NCBI GenBank assembly: GCA_014654065.1
Contig: JACWDM010000003.1
Coordinates: forward strand, 1-64,000
From: Pelagibacterales bacterium SAG-MED15
Lineage (GTDB): Bacteria; Pseudomonadota; Alphaproteobacteria; Pelagibacterales; Pelagibacteraceae
Length of the DNA stretch: 64,000 bases
Direction: 5' to 3'
The notes under the pieces: model-generated
What the model was told of the DNA's origin: nothing
Database searches by the model: none
What the model saw: only the letters and a program-made list of their open reading frames with translations
Shown here: one piece after another, positions 16,044 to 22,475 of the stretch
Numbering within the stretch: position 1 is the first letter of the stretch
How the letters are laid out: each line of letters opens with the position of its first letter
Program-made: the position numbers and the translations under genes

Positions 16044-17294
16044 ATGATTAGATTTTTAGGATTTATATTGATATTTCTCTCTATTTTTATTTCTAGGGCA
16101 ATTTCAATTGAAGTAACTTCTCTCGAAGCTGAGAAAAGATTAGAGTTTAGTGAATTATTTCCGAAAAGAATTTGCGATAATATATATGACAAAAGTACTT
16201 TCGGTACTGAAAAAAAACTAAAAGAAGATGTTACTTTAAAAAATTTCTTTAATTTAAAAAGAATAAACCTAGATGAACAAAATTCCACTTTATCTCTTTT
16301 TTTAGATCAAAGATCTTTCTATTATACTGAGCCTAAATTAAATCTTATAATTTTTAATAGTTTATCAGATGATTTTTCTGATGAAATGTCTGCAATCAAT
16401 AAAAAGGTAATTGAAGCTAAAACTCAAAAAATTGTGGTATGTGAGTACGACTTAAATAAATCAATTTCAGAAGGTAAATTTTTTGATTTTCAAATGACCT
16501 ACCAGGATTCCACAAAAGTTGTGTCTAATATTGATCCTAAAATATTAATTTTTTATGATGGGACAGTTGAATATATCTATTATGATGAGGTTGTTACCTA
16601 CAATACATCTGATTTTAATTATAAGAAATATCCTTTTGATGAACAATCTTTTAAATTTGTAGTTTATTCAAAAGTCTTTGAAAAAGTTTCTTTTCGAGCA
16701 TCCAATAAATTTAAAATTTTAAATGATGAAATGAGGAAAGTAAATTTTACTAATATTTCATCTCCTGGTTGGACTATCAATCAATTTATTTCATACCCAT
16801 ATATGGAAACTTTAGTTGATGCATATTCAGATTATGCCAAACATTCTATTACCACTGAATTTCTAATACAGAGAAATTCAATTAGTTTTGTTTTTAAATT
16901 TATTATGCCAATAGTTATGATAATAATGATTACTTATCTTACAATATTTTTACCTTTTGAATTTTACAGAATTTCAGTGTGTATTACTCTAGTTTTGTCC
17001 CTTGTTGCATTTAATCTAGTTGCTGCATCATCAAAAATTCCAGATATGCCCTATTTGAATGTATTTGATTGGTTTATTTTTACAGCTTATATAAATGCAA
17101 TTTCAGTTCTAATCGTAACGTTTATAGAGTCTATTTATGTCGGTCACTTTATGGGTTACGGTCAAAAAGATATTTTAAAGGTACCAAAACATGAAAAAGC
17201 TGGGCTTTTAATATTTAGAAGAATATCATGGATCATTTTATTAATAATATTAATTGTTTCAGCCTTAATAGGATATTTCTATATATATAAATAG
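16044..17294 (+). CDS. Pentameric ligand-gated ion channel (Cys-loop receptor superfamily) homologue
   Basis: 416 residues. An N-terminal signal peptide (MIRFLGFILIFLSIFISRAIS) is followed by an extended, beta-rich extracellular domain with the family landmark YPFDEQ at 196-201. Four membrane helices follow: M1 with the conserved Pro (FKFIMPIVMIIMITYL), pore-lining M2 (FYRISVCITLVLSLVAFNL), M3 (DWFIFTAYINAISVLIVTF) and C-terminal M4. The disulfide of animal Cys-loop receptors is not expected in bacterial members. It has about 60 extra residues before the ligand-binding core compared with short bacterial channels. Ligand and ion selectivity are unknown. It is the sole cargo of segment B. Confidence 0.85.
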   Translation: MIRFLGFILIFLSIFISRAISIEVTSLEAEKRLEFSELFPKRICDNIYDKSTFGTEKKLKEDVTLKNFFNLKRINLDEQNSTLSLFLDQRSFYYTEPKLNLIIFNSLSDDFSDEMSAINKKVIEAKTQKIVVCEYDLNKSISEGKFFDFQMTYQDSTKVVSNIDPKILIFYDGTVEYIYYDEVVTYNTSDFNYKKYPFDEQSFKFVVYSKVFEKVSFRASNKFKILNDEMRKVNFTNISSPGWTINQFISYPYMETLVDAYSDYAKHSITTEFLIQRNSISFVFKFIMPIVMIIMITYLTIFLPFEFYRISVCITLVLSLVAFNLVAASSKIPDMPYLNVFDWFIFTAYINAISVLIVTFIESIYVGHFMGYGQKDILKVPKHEKAGLLIFRRISWIILLIILIVSALIGYFYIYK

Positions 17295-17331
17295 CTTATT
17301 AACCTTTTAATGTGGTACCTCTATTGATCAT

Positions 17332-17353
17332 AGTCATACACCAGTCATACACC
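17332..17353 (+). repeat. 11-bp tandem repeat upstream of tRNA-Leu
   Basis: AGTCATACACC is repeated twice without a gap (17332-17342 and 17343-17353), about 70 bp before the intact tRNA-Leu. Its placement and 11-bp period match an integrase arm-type site or regulatory operator. Confidence 0.6.
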
Positions 17354-17379
17354 AAATTAATTTGCTTTCGTTTAACAAG

Positions 17380-17407
17380 TTGAGTTATAAAAGAATACAG
17401 ATATAAC
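17380..17407 (+). promoter_or_regulatory. Promoter of the intact tRNA-Leu
   Basis: TTGAGT at 17380-17385, a 16-bp spacer and TATAAC at 17402-17407. Initiation near 17414 would give a leader of about 10 bases before the tRNA. It differs from the TTTACT-17-TATAAA promoter kept in front of both tRNA-Leu remnants. Confidence 0.6.
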
Positions 17408-17423
17408 AATGCGAAATCTAGGA

Positions 17424-17509
17424 GCCCTCGTGGTGAAATTGGTAGACACAAAGGACTTAAAATCCTTGCCATTTATGGAGTGCCAGTTCGAGTCTGGCCG
17501 AGGGCACCA
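17424..17509 (+). tRNA. tRNA-Leu (anticodon TAA)
   Basis: 86 bases with encoded CCA. Acceptor GCCCTCG pairs with CGAGGGC, the anticodon stem is AAGGA/TCCTT with loop CTTAAAA (anticodon TAA), a class II long variable arm is present, and the T-arm has TTCGAGT. Two 39-base copies of its 5' half lie at 14145 and 15902. The nadK start follows 10 bases downstream. Confidence 0.97.
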
Positions 17510-17519
17510 CTAACTGTAT

Positions 17520-18299
17520 ATGACCAATAGTTTTTATTTAATATCAGACACCAATAGAAATTCTAAAAAAATTAGGTCTCATGTTTTAAAAAAAATAAAA
17601 ATCACCTCCATCAAAAAGAGTAAGGCTATAATTGTAATTGGTGGCGATGGTTTTATGTTGCATACATTAAAAAAATTTCACAAAGCAAAGAAATCTTTTT
17701 ATGGAATAAATTCAGGCAATTATGGTTTTTTAATGAATAAATTTTCAAAAAAAAACTTGTACGATTATATAAGCAAAATAAAGCCTGTTCAAATTCATCC
17801 ATTAGTTATGTCAGTAGAAAGAAAAAAAGGTTATAAAAAAAATTCTATAGCGATAAATGAAGTTTCAATATTAAGACAAAGCAAACAAGCAGCATCATTA
17901 AAAATTATGAATGGAAAAAAAACTGTTATAAAAAAATTAATTTCTGATGGAGTTCTAATCTCAACACCAGCAGGCAGCACTGCCTATAATTTATCAGCTC
18001 ATGGACCAATATTAAAACTAAATTCAAAAAAACTTGCTATTACACCAATAAGTCCATTTAGACCAAGAAGATGGAAAGCAAAAACTGTATCTGATAAGTC
18101 AAAAATATTAATATTTAATCTTAATGATAAAAAAAGACCAATTAGTGCAGTAGCTGACAATAACGAAGTTAGAAATGCTAAGAAGATTAAAATTGAAATT
18201 AATAAAAAAATTAAATTTAATCTACTTTATGAAAGAAATAATAGTCTTAATAAAAAAATAAAAATTGAACAATTAAGAAAAGAAACTTTTGAAAAATAA
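17520..18299 (+). CDS. nadK: NAD kinase
   Basis: Phosphorylates NAD to NADP with ATP or polyphosphate in the cytoplasm. 259 residues, typical of the short bacterial form. Motifs are GGDG at 41-44, the NE pair at 113-114 in AINEVSILRQ, and the DGVLISTPAGSTAYNLSAHGP substrate loop at 143-163. It starts 10 bases after tRNA-Leu and ends 4 bases before a tRNA-Val, so it may be co-transcribed with the tRNAs. A 20-base piece of this gene is duplicated at 8149. Confidence 0.93.
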   Translation: MTNSFYLISDTNRNSKKIRSHVLKKIKITSIKKSKAIIVIGGDGFMLHTLKKFHKAKKSFYGINSGNYGFLMNKFSKKNLYDYISKIKPVQIHPLVMSVERKKGYKKNSIAINEVSILRQSKQAASLKIMNGKKTVIKKLISDGVLISTPAGSTAYNLSAHGPILKLNSKKLAITPISPFRPRRWKAKTVSDKSKILIFNLNDKKRPISAVADNNEVRNAKKIKIEINKKIKFNLLYERNNSLNKKIKIEQLRKETFEK

Positions 18300-18303
18300 T
18301 TAT

Positions 18304-18378
18304 GGGACTGTAGCTCAATAGTAGAGTACCTCGTTGACATCGAGGGGGTAGTAGGAGCGTAACCTACCAGTCCCACCA
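18304..18378 (+). tRNA. tRNA-Val (anticodon GAC) with deviant D- and T-loops
   Basis: 75 bases with encoded CCA. All stems pair: acceptor GGGACTG/CAGTCCC, D-stem GCTC/GAGT, anticodon stem CCTCG/CGAGG with loop TTGACAT, and T-stem GTAGG/CCTAC. The T-loop is AGCGTAA instead of TTCRANN, and the D-loop AATAGTA lacks the G18-G19 pair. C56 and one loop G remain, and positions 54 and 58 are A and T, the reverse of the usual T and A. Either a functional atypical tRNA or an early pseudogene. Confidence 0.75.
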
Positions 18379-18427
18379 TTAAATATTTTATGTATTTCTG
18401 GGTTTATTTATGTTACTATTAGACATA

Positions 18428-18511
18428 ATGAAACTTAAACAAATCTTTAATTTTTGGAAACATTGGAATTGTAGTTTATTTGTTAAAGTTCACTACACAT
18501 CTGCAAAGTAA
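18428..18511 (+). CDS. Possible 27-residue peptide, unknown
   Basis: A short ATG frame in the gap between tRNA-Val and the DUF2061-like gene encodes a small basic, aromatic peptide with two Trp. No convincing ribosome-binding site precedes it and no family is recognised. Listed only because the gap is otherwise empty; it may well be noncoding. Confidence 0.15.
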   Translation: MKLKQIFNFWKHWNCSLFVKVHYTSAK

Positions 18512-18567
18512 ATAATCTTTTTTACTAATTTTACTAAAATTCATTAAATTTTAATTAAAGGACTTTT

Positions 18568-18762
18568 ATGAGTAAAAAAAGACTATTTTATAAATCAATT
18601 ATTTGGCAACTTATCGGACTGACATGGATATCTTTGTTATCTTATTTATGGTTCGGTGATTGGATTCGATCACTAAGTTTCTCTATGGTAGTTTTGATCG
18701 TAAGTATTTTCATTTATGTTTTGTATGAGATGGCTTGGGAAAGATTTACAAACTATAAGTAA
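18568..18762 (+). CDS. DUF2061-like small membrane protein
   Basis: 64 residues with two transmembrane helices: residues 12-28 around a WQLIGLTWISLLSYLWF core and 35-52 with a SMVVLIVSIFIYVLYEMAWER ending close to the DUF2061 YYxHERxW pattern. A good AAAGGA site lies 7 bases before the ATG. Function of the family is unknown. It ends 2 bases before the tRNA-Thr 3' remnant, so it marks the chromosomal side of that junction. Confidence 0.65.
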   Translation: MSKKRLFYKSIIWQLIGLTWISLLSYLWFGDWIRSLSFSMVVLIVSIFIYVLYEMAWERFTNYK

Positions 18763-18764
18763 AG

Positions 18765-18813
18765 TGGTGCCCCCGCACGGATTCGAACCGCGGACCTATT
18801 GATTACAAATCAA
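18765..18813 (-). pseudogene. tRNA-Thr(TGT) 3'-half remnant (candidate att site)
   Basis: 49 bases identical to 20093-20141 of the intact tRNA-Thr, covering the CCA end, T-arm and anticodon arm. Identity ends at the 5' edge of the anticodon stem, a common crossover region for tRNA-targeting integrases. Same orientation as the intact gene, as expected for attL/attR. Confidence 0.92.
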
Positions 18814-18872
18814 GAATAAAACTTTAAATAGTTATTTGTTTCTAACGAAATTTGTTATTTAACTTAGATCTA

Positions 18873-18889
18873 GTCACACTAGCGTCACA
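18873..18889 (+). repeat. Mini-element inner repeat, left copy
   Basis: 17 bases identical to 20010-20026. It contains GTCACA twice with an 11-bp offset (18873 and 18884). It lies 60 bp inside the left tRNA-Thr remnant. Confidence 0.75.
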
Positions 18890-18905
18890 GTGATAAAGTT
18901 TTTGA

Positions 18906-19445
18906 GTGAAAAAAATAAAGATTCAAGACATAAAAAAAAAGGATCTAGATAAATTTTATAAAATCAAATTATCGAATAATGAATTTGAAGTTATTAAAGA
19001 TTTTGCTCTTGAAGAAAATAATGAAGCAATAAAATATTCACAAAGATTTGAAATTTTTAGAGAATATATAAGAGCCATCGCTTGGGTACATTATAACGAA
19101 AAAGAGAGATCAAAGTTTATTTTTGATAGGGAAGGTGAAAATTCTCCTAACGTAGATCTTTATGATGCAATTTATAATGAAATAGAAAATAGATATCCTT
19201 CAGAAGAAACAGATGACATTTATAGTGAGTCTGATGAATATAACGAAGATCCTATTGTTGATAATGAAGATAAAGACACCTTTATAGATAAAGCTAAAGG
19301 TTTTGATCCATTCTTCTTTATTCCGGACAATGCTTTTGGAGGTTTTTTAATTTTAGTATTTTTAACTTGGCTTATTTTTGGTGTGATATTTGATATAGGC
19401 ACAGATCTTGGACAACCAAGATTTTTTGGACACGATGGAGGCTAA
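18906..19445 (+). CDS. Unknown acidic protein with C-terminal membrane helix
   Basis: 179 residues from a GTG start (18906). Residues 1-100 are charged and helical in character with no recognised domain, 101-130 are strongly acidic (Glu/Asp/Ser), and one hydrophobic helix follows (FGGFLILVFLTWLIFGVIF, about 145-163) before a Gly/Asp tail. This suggests a tail-anchored or single-span protein facing the cytoplasm. The stop abuts the ATG of the SHOCT protein gene, so the pair is one operon. It is cargo of the tRNA-Thr mini-element. Confidence 0.6.
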   Translation: MKKIKIQDIKKKDLDKFYKIKLSNNEFEVIKDFALEENNEAIKYSQRFEIFREYIRAIAWVHYNEKERSKFIFDREGENSPNVDLYDAIYNEIENRYPSEETDDIYSESDEYNEDPIVDNEDKDTFIDKAKGFDPFFFIPDNAFGGFLILVFLTWLIFGVIFDIGTDLGQPRFFGHDGG

Positions 19446-19973
19446 ATGAAAAAACTTTTAGGGATCGTGGTTCTGGGTCTATTTATTAGTTCTCATTCAT
19501 TTGCTATTGAAAAAATATTTGTTGAAAAAAGTTCTGATATTAATGGAGGTACTATTTTTGTTTTAGGACCTAGCTCTAAGAAAAATGGTTTAAGAGAGTG
19601 GGGTGAAAGAATAAGAACAGCAAATCCTTTAGCAAAATCACACTGTTTAAAATATAACTTAAAACACAAACCTTTTAAGTTAACGAGTTATAAGCCGATA
19701 ACTGCCACTCAAACGCGCAAAGATAGAAAATATATCGGCAAAACATATAATTCTATTTTAAAAAAAAATACTCACACCTGGAGTACCGACAAATACTCAG
19801 AACAAATATTAGTAGCTTCTGTTTATGAATTTGAATGCATAAACGATAAACCTAAAAAATCTGATGCTAACAAAGATCTAATTGGCGAAATTGAAAAGCT
19901 TAAAGTTCTTTATGAAGAGGGAACACTTACAAAAGAACAGTTTGAAAAGGCTAAAGATAAACTTCTTAACTAG
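19446..19973 (+). CDS. Secreted SHOCT-domain protein
   Basis: 175 residues. A signal peptide (MKKLLGIVVLGLFISSHSFA) is followed by an unrecognised exported domain. The C-terminal 30 residues (EIEKLKVLYEEGTLTKEQF, then EKAKDKLL) match the SHOCT pattern of a short helix-turn-helix oligomerisation module. It begins immediately after the preceding stop. SHOCT proteins are often linked to envelope or phage-related functions, but the function here is unknown. Confidence 0.65.
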   Translation: MKKLLGIVVLGLFISSHSFAIEKIFVEKSSDINGGTIFVLGPSSKKNGLREWGERIRTANPLAKSHCLKYNLKHKPFKLTSYKPITATQTRKDRKYIGKTYNSILKKNTHTWSTDKYSEQILVASVYEFECINDKPKKSDANKDLIGEIEKLKVLYEEGTLTKEQFEKAKDKLLN

Positions 19974-20009
19974 TTTTGTTAAATGATCACTTGATTACAT
20001 CGCACTCAC

Positions 20010-20028
20010 GTCACACTAGCGTCACACT
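20010..20028 (+). repeat. Mini-element inner repeat, right copy
   Basis: GTCACACT occurs at 20010 and 20021 with an 11-bp offset, within the 17-base sequence shared with 18873-18889. It lies 65-83 bp inside the intact tRNA-Thr. The remaining noncoding stretch 19974-20092 holds nothing else that I recognise. Confidence 0.75.
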
Positions 20029-20092
20029 CACTAAAGAAATTTAATTAGAACTAAATATATGAAAAAAAATTAACGTTGATTTTGTTGAGTGA

Positions 20093-20168
20093 TGGTGCCC
20101 CCGCACGGATTCGAACCGCGGACCTATTGATTACAAATCAATTGCTCTACCAGCTGAGCTACAAGGGC
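20093..20168 (-). tRNA. tRNA-Thr (anticodon TGT)
   Basis: 76 bases with encoded CCA on the minus strand. Acceptor GCCCTTG pairs with CGGGGGC through two G-T pairs, anticodon loop is TTTGTAA (TGT), and the T-loop is canonical TTCGAAT. Its 3' 49 bases are repeated at 18765, marking it as an integration target. Confidence 0.97.
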
Positions 20169-20287
20169 ATAATTTAAACAAAAATCTTATATAAAAACCT
20201 AGAGAATAATTCAACATATTTGCAAAATAACATTGAGAAAAATAATCAAATAACTATTAAATAATTCAATAATGATTTTAAAAATTT

Positions 20288-21376
20288 ATGAGTAAAAGGG
20301 TAGTGATTTTTATACCATCGATTGAGGAGGGTGGAGTTGAAAAAAATTTATATATAGTTTCTGACTATTTGATTAAAAAAGATCTTAAAATAGATATTTT
20401 AACTTGCAACTATAATAAAAAGAAAAAATTAAATAAGAATGTAAAGTTTATAGGAACAAAAAATAGTTTTTGGTTTAACAAAAACAGAAAAGTAAAATAT
20501 CTAATATGCCTTTTATACTTATTTTTTTATTTATTATTCAATAAGTCGAAAAAAATTGTATTTGCCTTTCAAGCAAACATTTATGCGATATTAATATCAA
20601 AATTATGCCTTACAACAGTCATTACTAGATCCAATTCATCTCCCTCTGGTTGGTCTAATAATTATTTTAAAAAAAAATTTTACAGTATAGTCATTAGATT
20701 AGCAAATGATGTGATGGTTAACTCTTACCAATTTAAAAAAGAGTTTAAAAAATTATTTAATATTGATGCTAAGTGCATTTTGAATCCTTTTGATAAATCT
20801 TATTTTTCTTATGAAAATAAAACAATTAAAAAAAAAGGCTTTAAAAAATTAAGTATTATTTCAATAGGCAGACTAACAGATCAAAAAGATCATTTAACAT
20901 TATTAAAATCTGCAAAGTTAATTGATTCGAAGCTTAATCCTAGAATAACTATTATTGGCAAAGGAGAAAAATATAATAGTTTGGTAAACTTTATAAAAAA
21001 AAATAAATTAAATAAAATAGTAAAACTTATTGGCTATCAGCAACAACCAACAGAATATCTAAGAGATGCTGATATATTTATTTTAACCTCAAAGTATGAA
21101 GGTTTACCAAATGTACTTCTTGAAGCTCAGTATTTTAAAAAATATATAATTTCAACAAATTGTCCAACCGGACCTAAAGAAATATTATTAAACGGAAAAG
21201 CTGGTGATTTAATTAAAATAGGTGATTATAAAAAATTATCCAGTTTGATCAATCAATTTCCAAAAAGAAAAAAAAAAATTTTGAATATGATAAAACATGG
21301 ATCAAAGTATTTTAGTAGGTTTGATTACAGACTAAATTGTGAAAAATACTTAGCCTTTGTTAAGAATAGCTTTTAA
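20288..21376 (+). CDS. Family 4-type glycosyltransferase
   Basis: 362 residues, GT-B fold. The N-terminal half has the acceptor-side loop EEGGVEKNLYIVSDYL. The C-terminal nucleotide-sugar half has SIGRLTDQKDHLTLLKSA, a IIGKGEKY loop, and the retaining-transferase E-x7-E motif with E271 and E279 in YEGLPNVLLEAQ, then TNCPTGPKEIL. It probably transfers a hexose or N-acetylhexosamine during cell-surface polysaccharide synthesis. It stands alone between tRNA-Thr and a convergent rlmB, whose end it overlaps by 17 bp. Confidence 0.88.
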   Translation: MSKRVVIFIPSIEEGGVEKNLYIVSDYLIKKDLKIDILTCNYNKKKKLNKNVKFIGTKNSFWFNKNRKVKYLICLLYLFFYLLFNKSKKIVFAFQANIYAILISKLCLTTVITRSNSSPSGWSNNYFKKKFYSIVIRLANDVMVNSYQFKKEFKKLFNIDAKCILNPFDKSYFSYENKTIKKKGFKKLSIISIGRLTDQKDHLTLLKSAKLIDSKLNPRITIIGKGEKYNSLVNFIKKNKLNKIVKLIGYQQQPTEYLRDADIFILTSKYEGLPNVLLEAQYFKKYIISTNCPTGPKEILLNGKAGDLIKIGDYKKLSSLINQFPKRKKKILNMIKHGSKYFSRFDYRLNCEKYLAFVKNSF

Positions 21377-22103
21377 ATTTTTTAACATGATGAAATACTA
21401 TAGAGGCAGAATTTGAAATATTTAAACTTTCGATTTTTGTGTTCATTTTAATTTTTACTAAATAATCAGTGTAATTTAGTGTGTGCTTACTTATACCATA
21501 TCCTTCAGAACCAAAAAGTAAAATGTTATTACCATTATATTTATATTCAGTGAAATCTTTATTTCCAGATGCATCAAAACCATATACCCAAAAATTTTTT
21601 TCTCTCAAGTTTTTGAGTGTTGTATTTATATTTGAAACCTGAAATATTTTTATATGTTCCATAGCACCACTAGCTGACTTATAAAGTAATTTACTTTCTG
21701 AGGGAAAGTGTCTTTCTTTGACTATTAAACCATCTAAATCAAATGATGCTCCACTTCTAATAATTGAACCTATATTTCTAGCATCTGATACTTCATCCAA
21801 ACAAATTAAATTCAAATTATTCTTCATTTTAATATAATCATTTAAAGAAATTTCATCTAAATGCTCAATTTCAGCTACAAAGCCCTGATGAAGCAAACCG
21901 TCTTTGTTTGAGTATTTGTCTAATTCTCTTTTAGTTTTAAAAAATATTTTTAAGTCTTTAAGTAAATTTTTTTTCGGTGACGCTCTATGAATACTTTTCT
22001 TAGATTCTTCGGTTAGAAAAATTCTTAAAACCTTTCTTTTAGGATTTTTTAAAGCTTCGATTACTGCATGCTTACCAACAATAAAAAAAGATGATTTATT
22101 CAT
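21360..22103 (-). CDS. rlmB: TrmH/SpoU family rRNA 2'-O-methyltransferase (RlmB-like)
   Basis: 247 residues. An N-terminal substrate-binding domain (FFIVGKHAVIEALKNPKR) is followed by the knotted SPOUT domain with its three motifs: LDEVSDARNIGSIIRSG, LLFGSEGYGISK and IESLNISNSASI. Homologues methylate G2251 of 23S rRNA. The assignment to RlmB rather than another TrmH-group enzyme rests on overall layout. It is convergent with the glycosyltransferase and divergent from the tRNA-Tyr promoter. Confidence 0.88.
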   Translation of the reverse strand: MNKSSFFIVGKHAVIEALKNPKRKVLRIFLTEESKKSIHRASPKKNLLKDLKIFFKTKRELDKYSNKDGLLHQGFVAEIEHLDEISLNDYIKMKNNLNLICLDEVSDARNIGSIIRSGASFDLDGLIVKERHFPSESKLLYKSASGAMEHIKIFQVSNINTTLKNLREKNFWVYGFDASGNKDFTEYKYNGNNILLFGSEGYGISKHTLNYTDYLVKIKMNTKIESLNISNSASIVFHHVKKFKSYS

Positions 22104-22157
22104 AAATTAACAGTTGTTTTACACGTTTTTTTGCTAGTTTTGCCAATAATTCTAATA

Positions 22158-22185
22158 TTGCATTTATACTATAAAAATATATAAA
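22158..22185 (+). promoter_or_regulatory. Promoter of the tRNA-Tyr/tRNA-Gly/tuf unit
   Basis: TTGCAT at 22158-22163, a 16-bp spacer and TATAAA at 22180-22185. Transcription from about 22192 would include a GC hairpin leader and then tRNA-Tyr, tRNA-Gly and tuf. Confidence 0.5.
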
Positions 22186-22214
22186 ACGCTTGTTGTTTAA
22201 AGCTTTATTGAACA

Positions 22215-22230
22215 AGGGGACGCTTCCCCT
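22215..22230 (+). other. GC-rich leader hairpin before tRNA-Tyr
   Basis: AGGGGA / TCCCCT stem with a CGCT tetraloop, ending 9 bases before the tRNA. In such AT-rich DNA this perfect GC stem stands out. It may separate the leader from the tRNA fold or guide 5' processing. Confidence 0.5.
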
Positions 22231-22239
22231 ACTAGAATA

Positions 22240-22325
<86 letters not shown>

Positions 22326-22367
22326 TTTAAAAAAGTTTTAAAGACTTGGAGTGAAGTACTTGGTTAC

Positions 22368-22441
22368 GCGGGTGTAGTTCAATGGTAGAACGCTAGCCTT
22401 CCAAGCTGGATGTAAGGGTTCGATTCCCTTTACCCGCTCCA
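22368..22441 (+). tRNA. tRNA-Gly (anticodon TCC)
   Basis: 74 bases with encoded CCA. Acceptor GCGGGTG/TACCCGC, anticodon loop CTTCCAA, T-loop TTCGATT, discriminator T. It lies 42 bases after tRNA-Tyr and 34 bases before the tuf start. Confidence 0.97.
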
Positions 22442-22475
22442 AAAAATTAAAAAATAAAGTGAGGAAAAAAAAGTA

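Larger units (their letters stand above)
15902..17462 (+). mobile_element. tRNA-Leu-bounded cargo segment B
   Basis: Runs from the second tRNA-Leu 5' half to the matching 39 bases in the intact tRNA-Leu (17424-17462). It carries one gene, a pentameric ligand-gated ion channel homologue. The intact tRNA has a different upstream promoter from the remnants, as expected if that promoter came with the inserted DNA. No recombinase gene is present. Confidence 0.55.
18765..20141 (-). mobile_element. tRNA-Thr-bounded 1.3 kb mini-element
   Basis: Flanked by a 49-base perfect direct repeat formed by the intact tRNA-Thr and its 3'-half copy, the standard end product of integration into the 3' half of a tRNA gene. 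Inside both ends lies the same 17-base sequence GTCACACTAGCGTCACA (18873-18889 and 20010-20026). Cargo is two genes of unknown role. With no integrase inside, it would depend on an enzyme supplied in trans, or is a deletion derivative. Confidence 0.75.

Noticed and set aside
12577-20287. An integrase, transposase or toxin-antitoxin gene within the tRNA-bounded region
   Set aside because: None of the frames there shows tyrosine/serine recombinase, DDE transposase or toxin motifs; mobility rests on boundary structure only.
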